Source: Streptomyces flaveolus (lineage in GTDB: Bacteria > Actinomycetota > Actinomycetes > Streptomycetales > Streptomycetaceae). Taken from it: a DNA stretch of 64,000 nucleotides. The notes under the pieces were generated by a model, which was given only the letters and a program-made list of their open reading frames with translations, was not told the origin of the DNA and ran no database searches. The stretch lies in NCBI RefSeq assembly GCF_014648815.1, contig NZ_BMRV01000003.1, forward strand, positions 186,001 through 250,000. The letters run 5' to 3'. Of the stretch, positions 1 to 9,293 are shown one piece after another (positions within the stretch are counted from its first letter, which is position 1; every line of letters begins with the position of its first letter). Made by a program: the position numbers and the translations under genes.

Positions 1-563
1 TCATCAACGCCGAAGCCGTCGGCAAGGAGATCGACAAGCGGACCGAAGTGCCGAAGACCGTCCGCGGGGACGCGCTCACCTCGCTCTTCGGCGGCTTCTT
101 CGGCCTGCCGCTCATGGTCACCAGCGGGGAGAACATCGGCATCGTCCGTGTCACCGGAGTCCGCAGCCGGTTCGTCACCGCCGCGGCCGGCGTCGTGCTC
201 ATCGTCATCGGATTCCTCGCCCCCGTCACCCGCGCGATCAGCGTGATCCCGACCGCGGTCGTCGGCGGCACCGCCATGATCGTCTTCGGCGTCATCACCG
301 TGCTCGGCATCCAGATGCTCGGTCGCTCCGACCTCGACCGGCACACCAGCACCTTCGTCTGCGCCGTCGCCCTCGCGCTGGGACTGCTGCCCATCCTCGT
401 CCCCGGCGTGTACGGGGCCTTCCCGGCCAATGTCCGCATCCTCCTCGAAAGCGGCGTCGCCGTCGGCACGTTCACCGCCGCCGTCCTCAACATCCTTTTC
501 CACCACGTCAGGCCCGGCGTCGCCGCCCGTCTGACCTCCGCACGCACAGGAAGCGACCGATGA
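1..563 (+). CDS. NCS2 xanthine/uracil-type permease, C-terminal part
   Basis: The gene begins before the window; the open frame is already running at base 3 and ends in TGA at 561-563. The visible 186 residues hold a helix pair with the Gly/Asn-rich stretch TSGENIGIVRVTG near the start, the place where NCS2 nucleobase symporters carry their substrate-binding half-helix, followed by three or more hydrophobic segments. NCS2 proteins import xanthine, uric acid or uracil with a cation across the plasma membrane. The stop codon overlaps the start of the downstream amidohydrolase by 4 bases, so import and hydrolysis of a nucleobase are probably co-expressed. The exact substrate cannot be read from this fragment. 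Confidence 0.85.
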   Translation, partial: INAEAVGKEIDKRTEVPKTVRGDALTSLFGGFFGLPLMVTSGENIGIVRVTGVRSRFVTAAAGVVLIVIGFLAPVTRAISVIPTAVVGGTAMIVFGVITVLGIQMLGRSDLDRHTSTFVCAVALALGLLPILVPGVYGAFPANVRILLESGVAVGTFTAAVLNILFHHVRPGVAARLTSARTGSDR

Positions 564-1975
564 ACCCACCCGATCGTGACGCCCTCGCCCACCCCGGCCC
601 GCTCCTCCTCGTACCCGGCGCGGTCCTGTTGCCGGAAGGCCCCGCCGACGGCTGGGCGGTCCTGGTCGACGACGGCCGCTTCGCAGCCGTGGCACCGGCT
701 GCCGAACTGGAGCGTGCGTACCCGCTGCTGCGGACCGTACGGCTGCCCGGCCACCTGCTGATGCCCGGCTTCGTCGACGCCCACCACCACCTCACCCAGA
801 GCTTCGGCGCGGCACTCGCCTTCGGGGAGCCCTCCGAGATCTTCCGCCGGGTATGGGTACCGCTGGAGGGCGCGCTGGACGAGGAGTCCGCCTACACGGC
901 GGCCAAACTGGCGGCACTCGAAGCACTGCGCGGCGGGTTCACCACCGTCGCCGACGCCGGCACCCGCGCCGACGTCGACGTCGACGTGATCGCGTCGGCC
1001 GCACGCGACGCCGGAATCCGCTGCGTGCTCGGACTGATCTGCAACGACGCGGACGACGGAGACGCCGCCGGACCGGCCGTCCTCGAGAACGCCGAGAAGC
1101 ACCTCGCCCGCTACACCGGCGACGCCCTGATCCACCCCTCCCTGGCCGTCTCGATCCCCGAGGCAGCCACCGAACGCACCCTGCACGCCACCGCCCGCCT
1201 GGCCGCCGAGGCCGGCACCGTCGTGCAGATCCACGTCAACGAGCACCTCGCCGGCGTGGAACGCTCCCTGGTACGGCACGGGCTGCGGCCCCTGGAGCAC
1301 CTGCACCGCATCGGCGCGCTCGGCCCCCAGCTGCTCGCCGCGCACGCCACACTCCTCACCCCGCGCGAACTGACCCTGCTCGCCGACACGGGAACCGCCG
1401 TCAGCTACAACCCCGTCGCCAGCGCGTGGAAGGGCAACGCGGTCGCCCCCGCGACGGCCATGGCCGAGCGTGGCGTCCGCTTCGGACTCGGTACCGACGG
1501 CACCCGAGGCGACGGCTTCCGGCTCGCGGACGCCGCCGAGTTCGCCCAGCGGCTGGCCTACGGGCTGGCGACCGGCGACTCGTCGTGCGGGGCCGGCTGG
1601 ACGTGGCTGGAGCGCGCCACCCGCGGGGGCGCGGACGCCGTCGGGCTCGGCACCCGCACCGGCACCGTCGCGCCGGGCGCGGCGGCCGACTTCCTTCTCG
1701 TCGACGCCGACACCCCGGAGACGGCGCTCTCCTGGGACCTGCCGTGGGAGCTCGTCCGACGCGGCAACCGGGACCAGATCACCGCCGTCTTCGTCGCCGG
1801 GCGACTGCGCATGTGGCACGGCCGGCCCGTCGACTGGGACGGGCCCGCACTGGTGAGACGGGCCGCCGAACTGGCCCGCGCCACCGTCGCCAGGGCCGGT
1901 GTCACCCGGGTGCACCCCACGTCCACGGCGTCACGGGCGCTGAGCATGCCCCAGGAGCGGAGCACGACGAAGTGA
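560..1975 (+). CDS. amidohydrolase, 8-oxoguanine/guanine/TrzN-type deaminase family
   Basis: A 471-aa metal-dependent amidohydrolase. The HxH pair of the metal site is in DAHHHLTQSF (about residues 73-82), a further ligand His lies in QIHVNEHL, another in AAHATLL, and the catalytic Asp in GTDGTRGD. The family (8-oxoguanine deaminase, atrazine chlorohydrolase, cytosine deaminase-like enzymes) hydrolyses amino groups from purine or triazine rings. The start ATG overlaps the stop of the nucleobase permease, and its own stop overlaps the GTG of the TauE gene, which makes a tightly coupled three-gene unit. That setting favours a purine deaminase; triazine-like substrates cannot be excluded. Confidence 0.85.
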   Translation: MNPPDRDALAHPGPLLLVPGAVLLPEGPADGWAVLVDDGRFAAVAPAAELERAYPLLRTVRLPGHLLMPGFVDAHHHLTQSFGAALAFGEPSEIFRRVWVPLEGALDEESAYTAAKLAALEALRGGFTTVADAGTRADVDVDVIASAARDAGIRCVLGLICNDADDGDAAGPAVLENAEKHLARYTGDALIHPSLAVSIPEAATERTLHATARLAAEAGTVVQIHVNEHLAGVERSLVRHGLRPLEHLHRIGALGPQLLAAHATLLTPRELTLLADTGTAVSYNPVASAWKGNAVAPATAMAERGVRFGLGTDGTRGDGFRLADAAEFAQRLAYGLATGDSSCGAGWTWLERATRGGADAVGLGTRTGTVAPGAAADFLLVDADTPETALSWDLPWELVRRGNRDQITAVFVAGRLRMWHGRPVDWDGPALVRRAAELARATVARAGVTRVHPTSTASRALSMPQERSTTK

Positions 1976-2682
1976 GTACGGAAATGCTGGCGGTCCTCGG
2001 CGTGACGGTGGCCGTCGCCGCGTTCGTGCAGGGCAGCAGCGGACTGGGCTTCGCGCTGATCGTCGCGCCTGTGGCCGGGATCCTCGACCCCGGTCTGGTC
2101 CCGGTCTTCGTCCTGGCGTCGATGATCCCGCTCAACGCGTACGTCGCCTGGCGCGAACGGGCGTCGCTCGACCTGCGCGGCGCCGGCTGGATCACCGGGG
2201 CGCGGCTCGCCGCCACCCCGGCCGGACTGGCACTGCTGTGGCTGATCCCGGAACGCAGTCTCGGCCTCTTCGTGGGCGTGGCCACCGTGCTCGCGGCCGT
2301 CGTCAGCCTGACCGCCCCCGCGTTCGCCCCGGGGCGGGTCGCGTACGTCGGCGCGGGCGCCGTCACCGGGCTCACGGAGACCGCGACCGGCGTCGGCGGG
2401 CCACCGCTCGCTCTGGTCTACCAGCACCGGCCGCCCGCCGAGCTGCGCTCCACGGTCGCCGCATGCTTCCTCGTCGGTGAAGTCGCCTCGCTGGTACTGC
2501 TGTTCGCGACGGGCAAGGCACAGGCCGCGGAGCTGGGGCAGGCGACCCTGCTGCTGCCGGCGATCGCCGTCGGCGCCTGGCTCAGCCGCCTGGTGCACCA
2601 TCGACTGGACGCGCGCAGGATGCGTCTGTTCGTGCTCGTCTTCGCGCTGGTCTCCGGGCTGGTCCTGATGTTCGGGGCCTGA
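1972..2682 (+). CDS. TauE/SafE-family sulfite/organic anion exporter
   Basis: A 236-aa membrane protein with about seven hydrophobic segments. It has the family's N-terminal pattern AAFVQGSSGLGFALIVAP and a second related repeat GLTETATGVGGPPLALVY after the middle loop. TauE/SafE proteins export sulfite, sulfoacetate or other small organic anions. The GTG start lies at 1972, its last two bases shared with the TGA of the upstream amidohydrolase (GTGA overlap), so translation is coupled. Placed after a permease and a deaminase, it may export an acidic breakdown product, but this is inference. Confidence 0.85.
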   Translation: MSTEMLAVLGVTVAVAAFVQGSSGLGFALIVAPVAGILDPGLVPVFVLASMIPLNAYVAWRERASLDLRGAGWITGARLAATPAGLALLWLIPERSLGLFVGVATVLAAVVSLTAPAFAPGRVAYVGAGAVTGLTETATGVGGPPLALVYQHRPPAELRSTVAACFLVGEVASLVLLFATGKAQAAELGQATLLLPAIAVGAWLSRLVHHRLDARRMRLFVLVFALVSGLVLMFGA

Positions 2683-2690
2683 CGGGTCCC

Positions 2691-2726
2691 ACGGGCCGCT
2701 CACCGGCTCGGGTCCGGACGGCCCGT
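2691..2726. terminator. bidirectional hairpin between TauE and LacI genes
   Basis: Perfect 8-bp arms ACGGGCCG (2691-2698) and CGGCCCGT (2719-2726) lie between two genes that end head-on. There is no U-tract, as is common in high-GC actinomycetes. Confidence 0.5.
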
Positions 2727-2734
2727 GCCGGACC

Positions 2735-3775
2735 TCAGGGTCGGGCAGCCCGTACCGACGAGGCACGGGGGATCACCCGCGGCTGCGGGGACACCGCCAC
2801 CGACGGAGCGGCGGTGTCCCCGCGCAGTCGTCCGAGCAGCAGCTCCACCGCGTCGGAAGCCGCCCGGTCCAGGTGCAGGTCGACCGCTGTCAGGGGCGGT
2901 TCGCAGGTGCGGGCCCGCAGGCCGTCGTAGCGGGTGACGACCATGACGTCGTCCGGCACCCTCCGCCCGCTGTCCCGGATCGCCCGGACCGCGCCCACCG
3001 CGAACGCGTCCACCAGTGCGCAGACCGCGTCGGTCTCCGGGTGCTCGGCGAGCAGGGCGGCACACCGCTCGTACCCCGCCTGCTCACCGCCCGACTCCGG
3101 CACCCTCGCCACGACCGGCGTCCAGCCGTGCCGCTCGGCGGCCCGTTCGTAGGCGGTGAGCGCGTCGACGGACGAGTGCCGGGTACCGGAGCCGACGATC
3201 AGCGCCGGATGCTCGGCCCCCTGCTCGTGCAGGTGCGCGAGCAGCAGCTCCGCCACCAGATCGCCGCGCAGGTCGACGTAGGGCGCGTCCTCGTCCGGCG
3301 ACACCGGCCTGCCGAGCGCCACGTACGGCAGCCCGCGTTCGCGCAGCTGGGCGGCCGCGGCGTCGCCCACCTCCGGCTCCACGACGATGGCACCGTCGAT
3401 GTCGACGGAGTACAGCGCGGAACCCGACTGCACGGGCGGCACGAGGACGAGGGCGTAGTCGTGGAGGAGGGCGCTCTCCGCGGCGGCCGCCGCGACCTCC
3501 ATGTAGAACCCGAGCCGGGACGGCCCGCCCGCCACCGCGAAGGGCATCGAGGAGGCCAGCGCGATGGCCTTCGCCTGTCCGCGCCGAAGCCGCTGCGCCC
3601 GGAGGTTGGGGCGGTAGCCCAGGTCCGCCGCGGCCTGCCTGACGCGCTCCCGCGTCCGGGGATCGACCTTGCCGAGCCCGTTCAGGGCGTGCGACACGGT
3701 CGTGCGCGAGACGCCTGCGACGCGTGCGACGTCGGCGATCGTCGGCGGCTTCGGGCCGGGGGCGGAAGTAGCCAT
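2735..3775 (-). CDS. LacI-family transcriptional regulator
   Basis: A 346-aa repressor with an N-terminal LacI helix-turn-helix (TIADVARVAGVSRTTVSHALNG, about residues 12-33, including the hinge region) and a C-terminal periplasmic-binding-protein-like effector domain (for example RPNLRAQRLRRGQ linker, then AIALASSMPF). The ATG at 3775 is preferred over a start 15 codons upstream because GAGGAG precedes it by about 11 bases. It faces the permease/deaminase/exporter unit and could regulate it, although LacI proteins more often sense sugars or nucleosides. Confidence 0.88.
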   Translation of the reverse strand: MATSAPGPKPPTIADVARVAGVSRTTVSHALNGLGKVDPRTRERVRQAAADLGYRPNLRAQRLRRGQAKAIALASSMPFAVAGGPSRLGFYMEVAAAAAESALLHDYALVLVPPVQSGSALYSVDIDGAIVVEPEVGDAAAAQLRERGLPYVALGRPVSPDEDAPYVDLRGDLVAELLLAHLHEQGAEHPALIVGSGTRHSSVDALTAYERAAERHGWTPVVARVPESGGEQAGYERCAALLAEHPETDAVCALVDAFAVGAVRAIRDSGRRVPDDVMVVTRYDGLRARTCEPPLTAVDLHLDRAASDAVELLLGRLRGDTAAPSVAVSPQPRVIPRASSVRAARP

Positions 3776-3871
3776 CTGCGCGAAGACTCCTCGCTGGCGT
3801 GGACGGTTGACGCTGACCATCTTCGCCGACGCGCCGCCCGGCCGGACGAGGTCCCCGGGCCGGGACTCGGG

Positions 3872-5086
3872 TCAGTCCGTCCCGTCCGGCTGCGCGGGGA
3901 GCGGAGGCGGATCCGCGAACGGCGTGAAGTGGGCGGGCGGGTGATCGATGGGAGGCAGGTCGGGGCGCCAGGAGGTGAGGATCTGGGCACTGCACTCGAA
4001 CAGGCCCTGCGGCAGCCCGTCCAGCGGCCACCAGCGCCAGTCGCCCACGCTCTCGCCCGGCTGGTCGCGGGGATCGCCCTGCCAGGCCGAGACGACGGCG
4101 CCCACGGTGACGCGCACCACGTCGCCGACGTGGTCGACGAGCGTGCCCAGCAGTGTCACGTCCTCGGGGCGGGCGCGCAGCCCGGTCTCCTCGGCCAGCT
4201 CCCGCACGACCGTCTCCCGCAGGGCCTCCCCGGGCTCGACGGTGCCGCCGGGCAACTCCCATGTGCCGTGCCGGTGCCGGCCCAGCAGCAGACCTCGCGG
4301 CCCGAGCACCACGGCGCCGACGCCGATCGCGGCGTGGGGCGCGGGCGGCCGGTCGGTCCGCGGCCGGCTGGACACGGCGGAGGCGCGGGCCGCGCGGCGG
4401 CGCCGGGCCCGGATCAGCTGAAGAACCCCCGGGTTGTCCCTGTCCGGGGCGCGGAGCAGCTCGCACCCCTCCACCCCGAAGCCGTGCTCGCCCAGCAGCT
4501 CCTCCCACAGCCCGGGTGCGAGCACCCACATCACGGTGGGAATCGGCGCCTCCTGCCGCAGCCGGATCAGCTCCGGGCGCGACACCACCTCCTCGGACGG
4601 GCCCAGCCCGTCGGCGTCGGTGTGCAGAGCCGAGAAGACGAGGGGAGCGCCGTCGACCAGTCCGTCCCGCAGCGCCGGCAGCAGGTGACGGGGATCGATG
4701 CAGGCGAACGTACGCAGGCCGTACGCCGCGTCGTAGGGCCGCACCCGCCGCAGGTGCTCGGCGACGTCCGCGCACAGGAAACGGACTCCGGGTTCCGAGC
4801 CGTGATCGTTCAGCGCCCGCCGGTGCTGGGTGGGGGACAGGTCGACGCCGTCCACGAGGGCGCCGTACGCGCGGGCCAGGTGGACGGCATGATGACCGGG
4901 CCCCGATCCCACGTCGAGGACCCGCTTGCCCCGGATGTCGCCGAGGACCTCCGCTCCCGGACCCACACCGGGCCAGAACCCCCAGTCGATCCGGTCGGGC
5001 ACGGGAGGCGACCATCCGTGGTCCAACTGCCGCTGACCGTAGACGGTCCAGGACTGTGCGTGGACGGGGTCCGACGTCACGGGCAT
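3872..5086 (-). CDS. bifunctional SAM-dependent methyltransferase / Nudix hydrolase
   Basis: A 404-aa fusion. The N-terminal half is a class I methyltransferase: SAM-binding motif I is [13 protein letters not shown], followed by an acidic residue at the end of strand 2 (VDGVDLS). The C-terminal half is a Nudix domain with its box in [21 protein letters not shown]. Nudix enzymes cleave nucleoside diphosphates linked to other groups. AAGGAG directly abuts the ATG at 5086, whereas the in-frame GTG at 5080 has a normal 6-base spacing, so translation may really start two codons later. It lies 20 bases downstream of another methyltransferase gene in the same direction. The substrate is unknown. Confidence 0.85.
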   Translation of the reverse strand: MPVTSDPVHAQSWTVYGQRQLDHGWSPPVPDRIDWGFWPGVGPGAEVLGDIRGKRVLDVGSGPGHHAVHLARAYGALVDGVDLSPTQHRRALNDHGSEPGVRFLCADVAEHLRRVRPYDAAYGLRTFACIDPRHLLPALRDGLVDGAPLVFSALHTDADGLGPSEEVVSRPELIRLRQEAPIPTVMWVLAPGLWEELLGEHGFGVEGCELLRAPDRDNPGVLQLIRARRRRAARASAVSSRPRTDRPPAPHAAIGVGAVVLGPRGLLLGRHRHGTWELPGGTVEPGEALRETVVRELAEETGLRARPEDVTLLGTLVDHVGDVVRVTVGAVVSAWQGDPRDQPGESVGDWRWWPLDGLPQGLFECSAQILTSWRPDLPPIDHPPAHFTPFADPPPLPAQPDGTD

Positions 5087-5106
5087 CTCCTTCTTGAGGG
5101 AGGGCG

Positions 5107-5778
5107 TCAGGGTCGCAGGGCGTAGCAGCGGAAGGACGGCTCGAGCTCGCTGACACGCACCCGCGACCACCGGGCGGTGAGAAGTTCCACGTCGGCCGCG
5201 CCGGCCTCCCAGGGCTTGGGTGGCTCCTGCCCGGCGGTGTGCACGGAGGTGACCACCCAGAACACACCGCCGGGCGCGAGGAGACGGCGCACCCGGGACA
5301 GAAAGGCGGGTTTGTCGGCGGCCCAGCGGTAGACGAGCCGGCAGGTGACGACGGCGAAGGCGGAGTGAGGCAGCCGGTCGGGCTCGACGGCGTCGAAGTC
5401 CATGACGCGCAGGTCGAGTCCCGGGCGCCGCTCGCGGGCGGCGGCCACGGCGGTGGGGGAGCAGTCGATGCCCGTGGCCCGGTAGCCGAGCCGGTCCAGG
5501 TGCGCCGTGAGTTCCCCTTCGCCGCAACCGATGTCGAGCGCCGGCCGGCCGCGGCCGGCACCGAGATGCCGGCGCATCGCCTCGGACTCGGCGCCGTCGA
5601 TGGCCCGGTAGCGCCGGCCCCGCTGCCAGAAGGGCTCCCAGTACGAGGCCGCGCCGCACGCCGGGTACGGCGTCCCGGTGGACGTCACGAGACCCGGCCC
5701 GCGCAGACGTGGACAGGGCATCGGCGGTGGGGCACCCGCGCCCCGGGTGAGGAACACATCGCCCTGAACCGTCCCCAT
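5107..5778 (-). CDS. class I SAM-dependent methyltransferase
   Basis: A 223-aa protein with SAM motif I in [12 protein letters not shown] (about residues 80-91), the strand-2 acidic residue in TGIDCSP, and motif IV/post-motif features [10 protein letters not shown] and [10 protein letters not shown]. The first 30 residues are Pro/Gly-rich and poorly conserved in appearance, and no good ribosome site precedes the ATG at 5778; a GTG at 5688 is an alternative start. It is transcribed together with the methyltransferase-Nudix fusion and diverges from the ATP-grasp gene at 5889, so these four genes may serve one pathway. Confidence 0.8.
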   Translation of the reverse strand: MGTVQGDVFLTRGAGAPPPMPCPRLRGPGLVTSTGTPYPACGAASYWEPFWQRGRRYRAIDGAESEAMRRHLGAGRGRPALDIGCGEGELTAHLDRLGYRATGIDCSPTAVAAARERRPGLDLRVMDFDAVEPDRLPHSAFAVVTCRLVYRWAADKPAFLSRVRRLLAPGGVFWVVTSVHTAGQEPPKPWEAGAADVELLTARWSRVRVSELEPSFRCYALRP

Positions 5779-5888
5779 GTCGGGACGTCGTCACACGCTC
5801 GACGTGGCGAGCGCTGTCCGGGCGGCCCGCGTCGCGAAGGTTGACCGGACGGTGGCCGGGTACCCCGCCGATCTTGGGAAGGAGAACC

Positions 5889-7187
5889 ATGTCTGACCAG
5901 AAGGTGAAAAACGTCTTCGTACTTGGCCTGGACGAGGCCAACCTTCCGACGCTCCAGGCGGTGCCGGGCGCCGAAGCGCTGCGCTTCCACCCCCTGTTGA
6001 CGGTCGAGGAGTTGCAGGGCGGCGAGGTGTCGCTGCCGGATGTCACCGAGAAGGCGCAGCAGGTGCTGGACGCCTTCGACGGAAGCATCGACGCCATCGT
6101 CGGCTACTGGGACTTCCCGGTCAGCACCCTGGTGCCGATCCTCGGCGAGCGCTACGGCACCCGCACCACGAGCCTGGAGTCGGTCGTCAAGTGCGAGCAC
6201 AAGTACTGGAGCCGTCTCGAACAGCAGAAGGTCACCGACTGCCACCCGCGCTTCGGACGGGTCGACCTGGAGGCCGACCCGCCGCGTCCCCCGGGCGACC
6301 TGCGGTTCCCGATGTGGCTGAAGCCGGCCCTGTCCTACTCCTCCGAACTCGCCTTCGGCGTCAAGGACGAGGAGCAGTTCCGCCGCGCCGTCGACGAGAT
6401 ACGGCAGGGCATCTCCCGGGTCGGCCGCCCCTTCGAACGCGTCCTGGACCGCATCGACGTGCCGCCCGAGATGGACGGCGTCGGCGGCCGGGTGTGCCTC
6501 GCGGAAGAGTCGCTGACGGGTATTCAGGTCGCCGTGGAGGGCTACGTCCACCAGGGTGAGGTGACCGTCTACGGCACGCTGGACTCCATCGACTACCCGG
6601 ATTCCCCGTGCTTCCTGCGCCACCAGTACCCCTCCACGCTGCCGCCGCAGGTGATCACCCGGCTCCATGACGTCACCGAGCGCGTGATGCGCCGCATCGG
6701 CTTCGACTCGGCCACCTTCAGCGTCGAGTACTTCTACGACCCCGGCAGGCAGGAGATCAACCTGCTGGAGATCAACCCCCGCCACTCCCAGTCGCACGCC
6801 GAACTGTTCGAGTACGTGGACGGCGTGCCCAACCACCACCCCATGCTCGCGCTCGCGCTGGGCGACGACCCGCGCATGCCGTACCGGCAGGGCCGGTACG
6901 CCACGGCGGCCAAGTGGTACTACCGCTGGTTCACCGACGGCGTCGTGCGCAACGTGCCCTCGCCGAAGGACATCGCCCGGATCGAACGCGACACACCGGG
7001 AGTGCGTATCCATGTCCTCCCCGAGGAGGGGCAGCGGCTGTCCGACCTGTCCCAGCAGGACAGTTACAGCTACGAGGTGGCGCACATCTTCACGGGCGGC
7101 GATGACGAAGCGGACATGCGCAGGAAGTACGACCACTGCGTGGCCGCGCTCGGTCTGACATTCGACGAGCCGCACGACGGACAGTGA
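5889..7187 (+). CDS. ATP-grasp domain carboxylate-amine/thiol ligase
   Basis: A 432-aa ATP-grasp protein. The C-terminal metal/ATP site is seen in [14 protein letters not shown], the central lid region around [13 protein letters not shown], and the substrate Arg/Glu region in [11 protein letters not shown]. Such enzymes join a carboxylate, activated as acyl phosphate, to an amine or thiol. The ATG at 5889 is chosen over an ATG 16 codons upstream because GGGAAGGAG sits 5 bases before it. A CocE/NonD hydrolase follows after 21 bases. The partner substrate cannot be read; the neighbouring methyltransferases suggest a small-molecule or peptide-like product. Confidence 0.8.
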   Translation: MSDQKVKNVFVLGLDEANLPTLQAVPGAEALRFHPLLTVEELQGGEVSLPDVTEKAQQVLDAFDGSIDAIVGYWDFPVSTLVPILGERYGTRTTSLESVVKCEHKYWSRLEQQKVTDCHPRFGRVDLEADPPRPPGDLRFPMWLKPALSYSSELAFGVKDEEQFRRAVDEIRQGISRVGRPFERVLDRIDVPPEMDGVGGRVCLAEESLTGIQVAVEGYVHQGEVTVYGTLDSIDYPDSPCFLRHQYPSTLPPQVITRLHDVTERVMRRIGFDSATFSVEYFYDPGRQEINLLEINPRHSQSHAELFEYVDGVPNHHPMLALALGDDPRMPYRQGRYATAAKWYYRWFTDGVVRNVPSPKDIARIERDTPGVRIHVLPEEGQRLSDLSQQDSYSYEVAHIFTGGDDEADMRRKYDHCVAALGLTFDEPHDGQ

Positions 7188-7208
7188 GGACAAGGAGTAC
7201 GCCGGACC

Positions 7209-9254
7209 ATGCGTTACGTGACCCACCTGCCCTGCACCACGAAGGAAGAGGAACACGTCGTCATCCCCATGTCCGACGGCGTCCGCCTGTCGGCGCGCAT
7301 CTGGCGCCCCACGTCGTCCGACCAGGAACCCGTGCCCGCGGTGCTGGAGTACATCCCCTACCGCAAGCGCGACCTCACCTCCGTCCGCGACTCGATCCAC
7401 CACCCCTACCTCGCCGGGCACGGGTACGCCTGCGTCCGCGTCGACCTGCGCGGCACCGGCGAGTCGGAAGGCGTGCTGAGGGACGAGTACCTGGAGCAGG
7501 AGCAGACCGACGCGGAGGAGATCCTGGCCTGGCTCGCCGACCAGCCCTGGTGCGACGGCACCACGGGGATGATGGGCATCTCCTGGGGTGCCTTCGCGGC
7601 CCTCCAGGTGGCGGCCCGGCAGCCGCCGAGCCTGAAGGCCATCGTCATCGCCTCCTTCACCGACGACCGGCACGCCGACGACATGCACTACATGGGCGGG
7701 GCGATGCTGTCCGACAACCTGGCCGAGGCGGGCACCATGTTCGCCTACGGCACCTGCCCGCCCGATCCGGCCGTGGTCGGCGACCGCTGGCGCGACATGT
7801 GGCACGAACGGCTGGAGCACACCCGGCCGTGGGTCCTGGAGTGGCTGCGTCACCAGCGCCGCGACGACTACTGGCGGCACGCCTCCGTCGCCGAGGACTA
7901 CCGGGCCGTGCGCTGCCCGGTGCTCGCCTCCAGCGGGTGGGCGGACGGCTACTCCAACGCCGTCACCCGGCTCCTCGCCCACCTGGACGTGCCCCGCAAG
8001 GGGCTGATCGGCCCCTGGTCGCACAAGTTCCCGCACCTCGGCGAGCCCGGCCCCGCCATCGGCTACCTCCAGGAGGTGGTGCGCTGGTGGGACCACTGGC
8101 TCAAGGGCGTCGACAACGGCGTCATGGACGGCCCCATGCTACGGACGTGGATGCAGGACAGCGTGCCGCCGTCCACGGCGTACGAGGAGCGGCCGGGACG
8201 CTGGGTGGCGGACCCGAGCTGGCCCTCCCCGCACGTCCACCCGGTCGCGCACCCCCTCACCCGGCACCGGATCGCACCTCCCGCCGAGCAGGGCGCGGAG
8301 ACGGAGACAGCCGGGGGCGGTGACGCGCTGACGGTGCAGTCACCGCTGTCCGTCGGTCAGTTCGCCGGCAAGTGGGCGTCCTACAACGCGCCGCCCGACC
8401 TGCCCTACGACCAGCGGGAGGAGGACGGCGGTTCGCTCGTCTTCGAGACCGAACCACTGACCGAACGGCTGGAGATCCTCGGATCGCCGACGGTGGAACT
8501 CGACCTGTCGGTCGCCGAACCGGTCGCCATGGTGGCCGCCCGCCTCTCCGACGTCCACCCCGACGGAGCCGCCACCCGGGTCACCTACGGCCTGCTCAAC
8601 CTCACCCGGCGCGACAGCACCGAACAGCCCGAGCCACTGGAGCCCGGCCGGCGCTACCGCGCCACCGTCCAGCTCAACGGAGTGGCGCAGAGCTTCCCGC
8701 CCGGACACCGCATCCGGCTCTCCCTGTCCACCTCCTACTGGCCGCTCGCCTGGCCACCGCCCAGGCCCGCCCGGCTGAGCGTGTACGAGAACTCCAGCAC
8801 GCTCACGCTCCCCGTCCGCCCGGCGGACCGGCCCGACGACGCGCCGGCCGACCCGTTCGACGAGCCGGAGGGCACCCCGCCCCTCACCACGACCCGGCTG
8901 ACGCCCCCCGAGGCACGCTGGGACGTGAAGCGCGACCTGATCGGCTACAACGCCGAACTGGACATCGTGAAGGACGCCGGCACGGTCCGCTTCGACGAGA
9001 TCGGCCTGGAGGTCGGCCGCAGGGCCCACGAGCGCTATGCCGCCGTCGCCGACGACTTCACCTCCGTCAGCGGCGAGTCCACGTGGACCATGCGGTTCCG
9101 GCGCGAGGACTGGGACGTGCGTGTCGTCACCCACACCCGGCTCACCTGCGACGAGGAGGACTTCTTCGTCGACGCCACGCTGGACGGCTGGGAAGGCCGC
9201 CGCAGGGTCTTCTCCCGCACCTGGAACGAACGGGTGCCGCGCGACCTGCTCTGA
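7209..9254 (+). CDS. CocE/NonD-family hydrolase (X-Pro dipeptidyl-peptidase S15 fold)
   Basis: A 681-aa protein with an alpha/beta-hydrolase core: RGTGESEG after strand 4, the nucleophile Ser125 in GISWGAF, an acid in the ASSGWADGYSN region, and a catalytic His in GPWSHKFPH. The C-terminal part (from about residue 380) is the jelly-roll domain of this family. Members hydrolyse esters or acyl-amide bonds, from cocaine esterase and glutaryl acylases to X-Pro peptidases. AAGGAG precedes the ATG. It is the second gene of the ATP-grasp operon and might remove or transfer an acyl group on the ATP-grasp product (inference). Confidence 0.88.
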   Translation: MRYVTHLPCTTKEEEHVVIPMSDGVRLSARIWRPTSSDQEPVPAVLEYIPYRKRDLTSVRDSIHHPYLAGHGYACVRVDLRGTGESEGVLRDEYLEQEQTDAEEILAWLADQPWCDGTTGMMGISWGAFAALQVAARQPPSLKAIVIASFTDDRHADDMHYMGGAMLSDNLAEAGTMFAYGTCPPDPAVVGDRWRDMWHERLEHTRPWVLEWLRHQRRDDYWRHASVAEDYRAVRCPVLASSGWADGYSNAVTRLLAHLDVPRKGLIGPWSHKFPHLGEPGPAIGYLQEVVRWWDHWLKGVDNGVMDGPMLRTWMQDSVPPSTAYEERPGRWVADPSWPSPHVHPVAHPLTRHRIAPPAEQGAETETAGGGDALTVQSPLSVGQFAGKWASYNAPPDLPYDQREEDGGSLVFETEPLTERLEILGSPTVELDLSVAEPVAMVAARLSDVHPDGAATRVTYGLLNLTRRDSTEQPEPLEPGRRYRATVQLNGVAQSFPPGHRIRLSLSTSYWPLAWPPPRPARLSVYENSSTLTLPVRPADRPDDAPADPFDEPEGTPPLTTTRLTPPEARWDVKRDLIGYNAELDIVKDAGTVRFDEIGLEVGRRAHERYAAVADDFTSVSGESTWTMRFRREDWDVRVVTHTRLTCDEEDFFVDATLDGWEGRRRVFSRTWNERVPRDLL

Positions 9255-9257
9255 GGG

Positions 9258-9293
9258 GGCCGGTGGCCGCGCGCGTGCCGCGGTCAGCCGGCC
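9258..9293. terminator. bidirectional hairpin, CocE / SGNH genes
   Basis: Outer arms GGCCGG (9258-9263) and CCGGCC (9288-9293) enclose an inner stem CCGCG/CGCGG. The structure sits between convergent genes and overlaps the last bases of the SGNH gene. Confidence 0.5.

Noticed and set aside
3084..5561. An 825-codon minus-strand frame across methyltransferase genes
   Set aside because: It lies in another frame of genes with good SAM and Nudix motifs; Arg/Pro-rich and without motifs.
5685..8096. An 803-codon minus-strand frame
   Set aside because: It is antisense to the ATP-grasp and CocE genes, which carry full family motifs.
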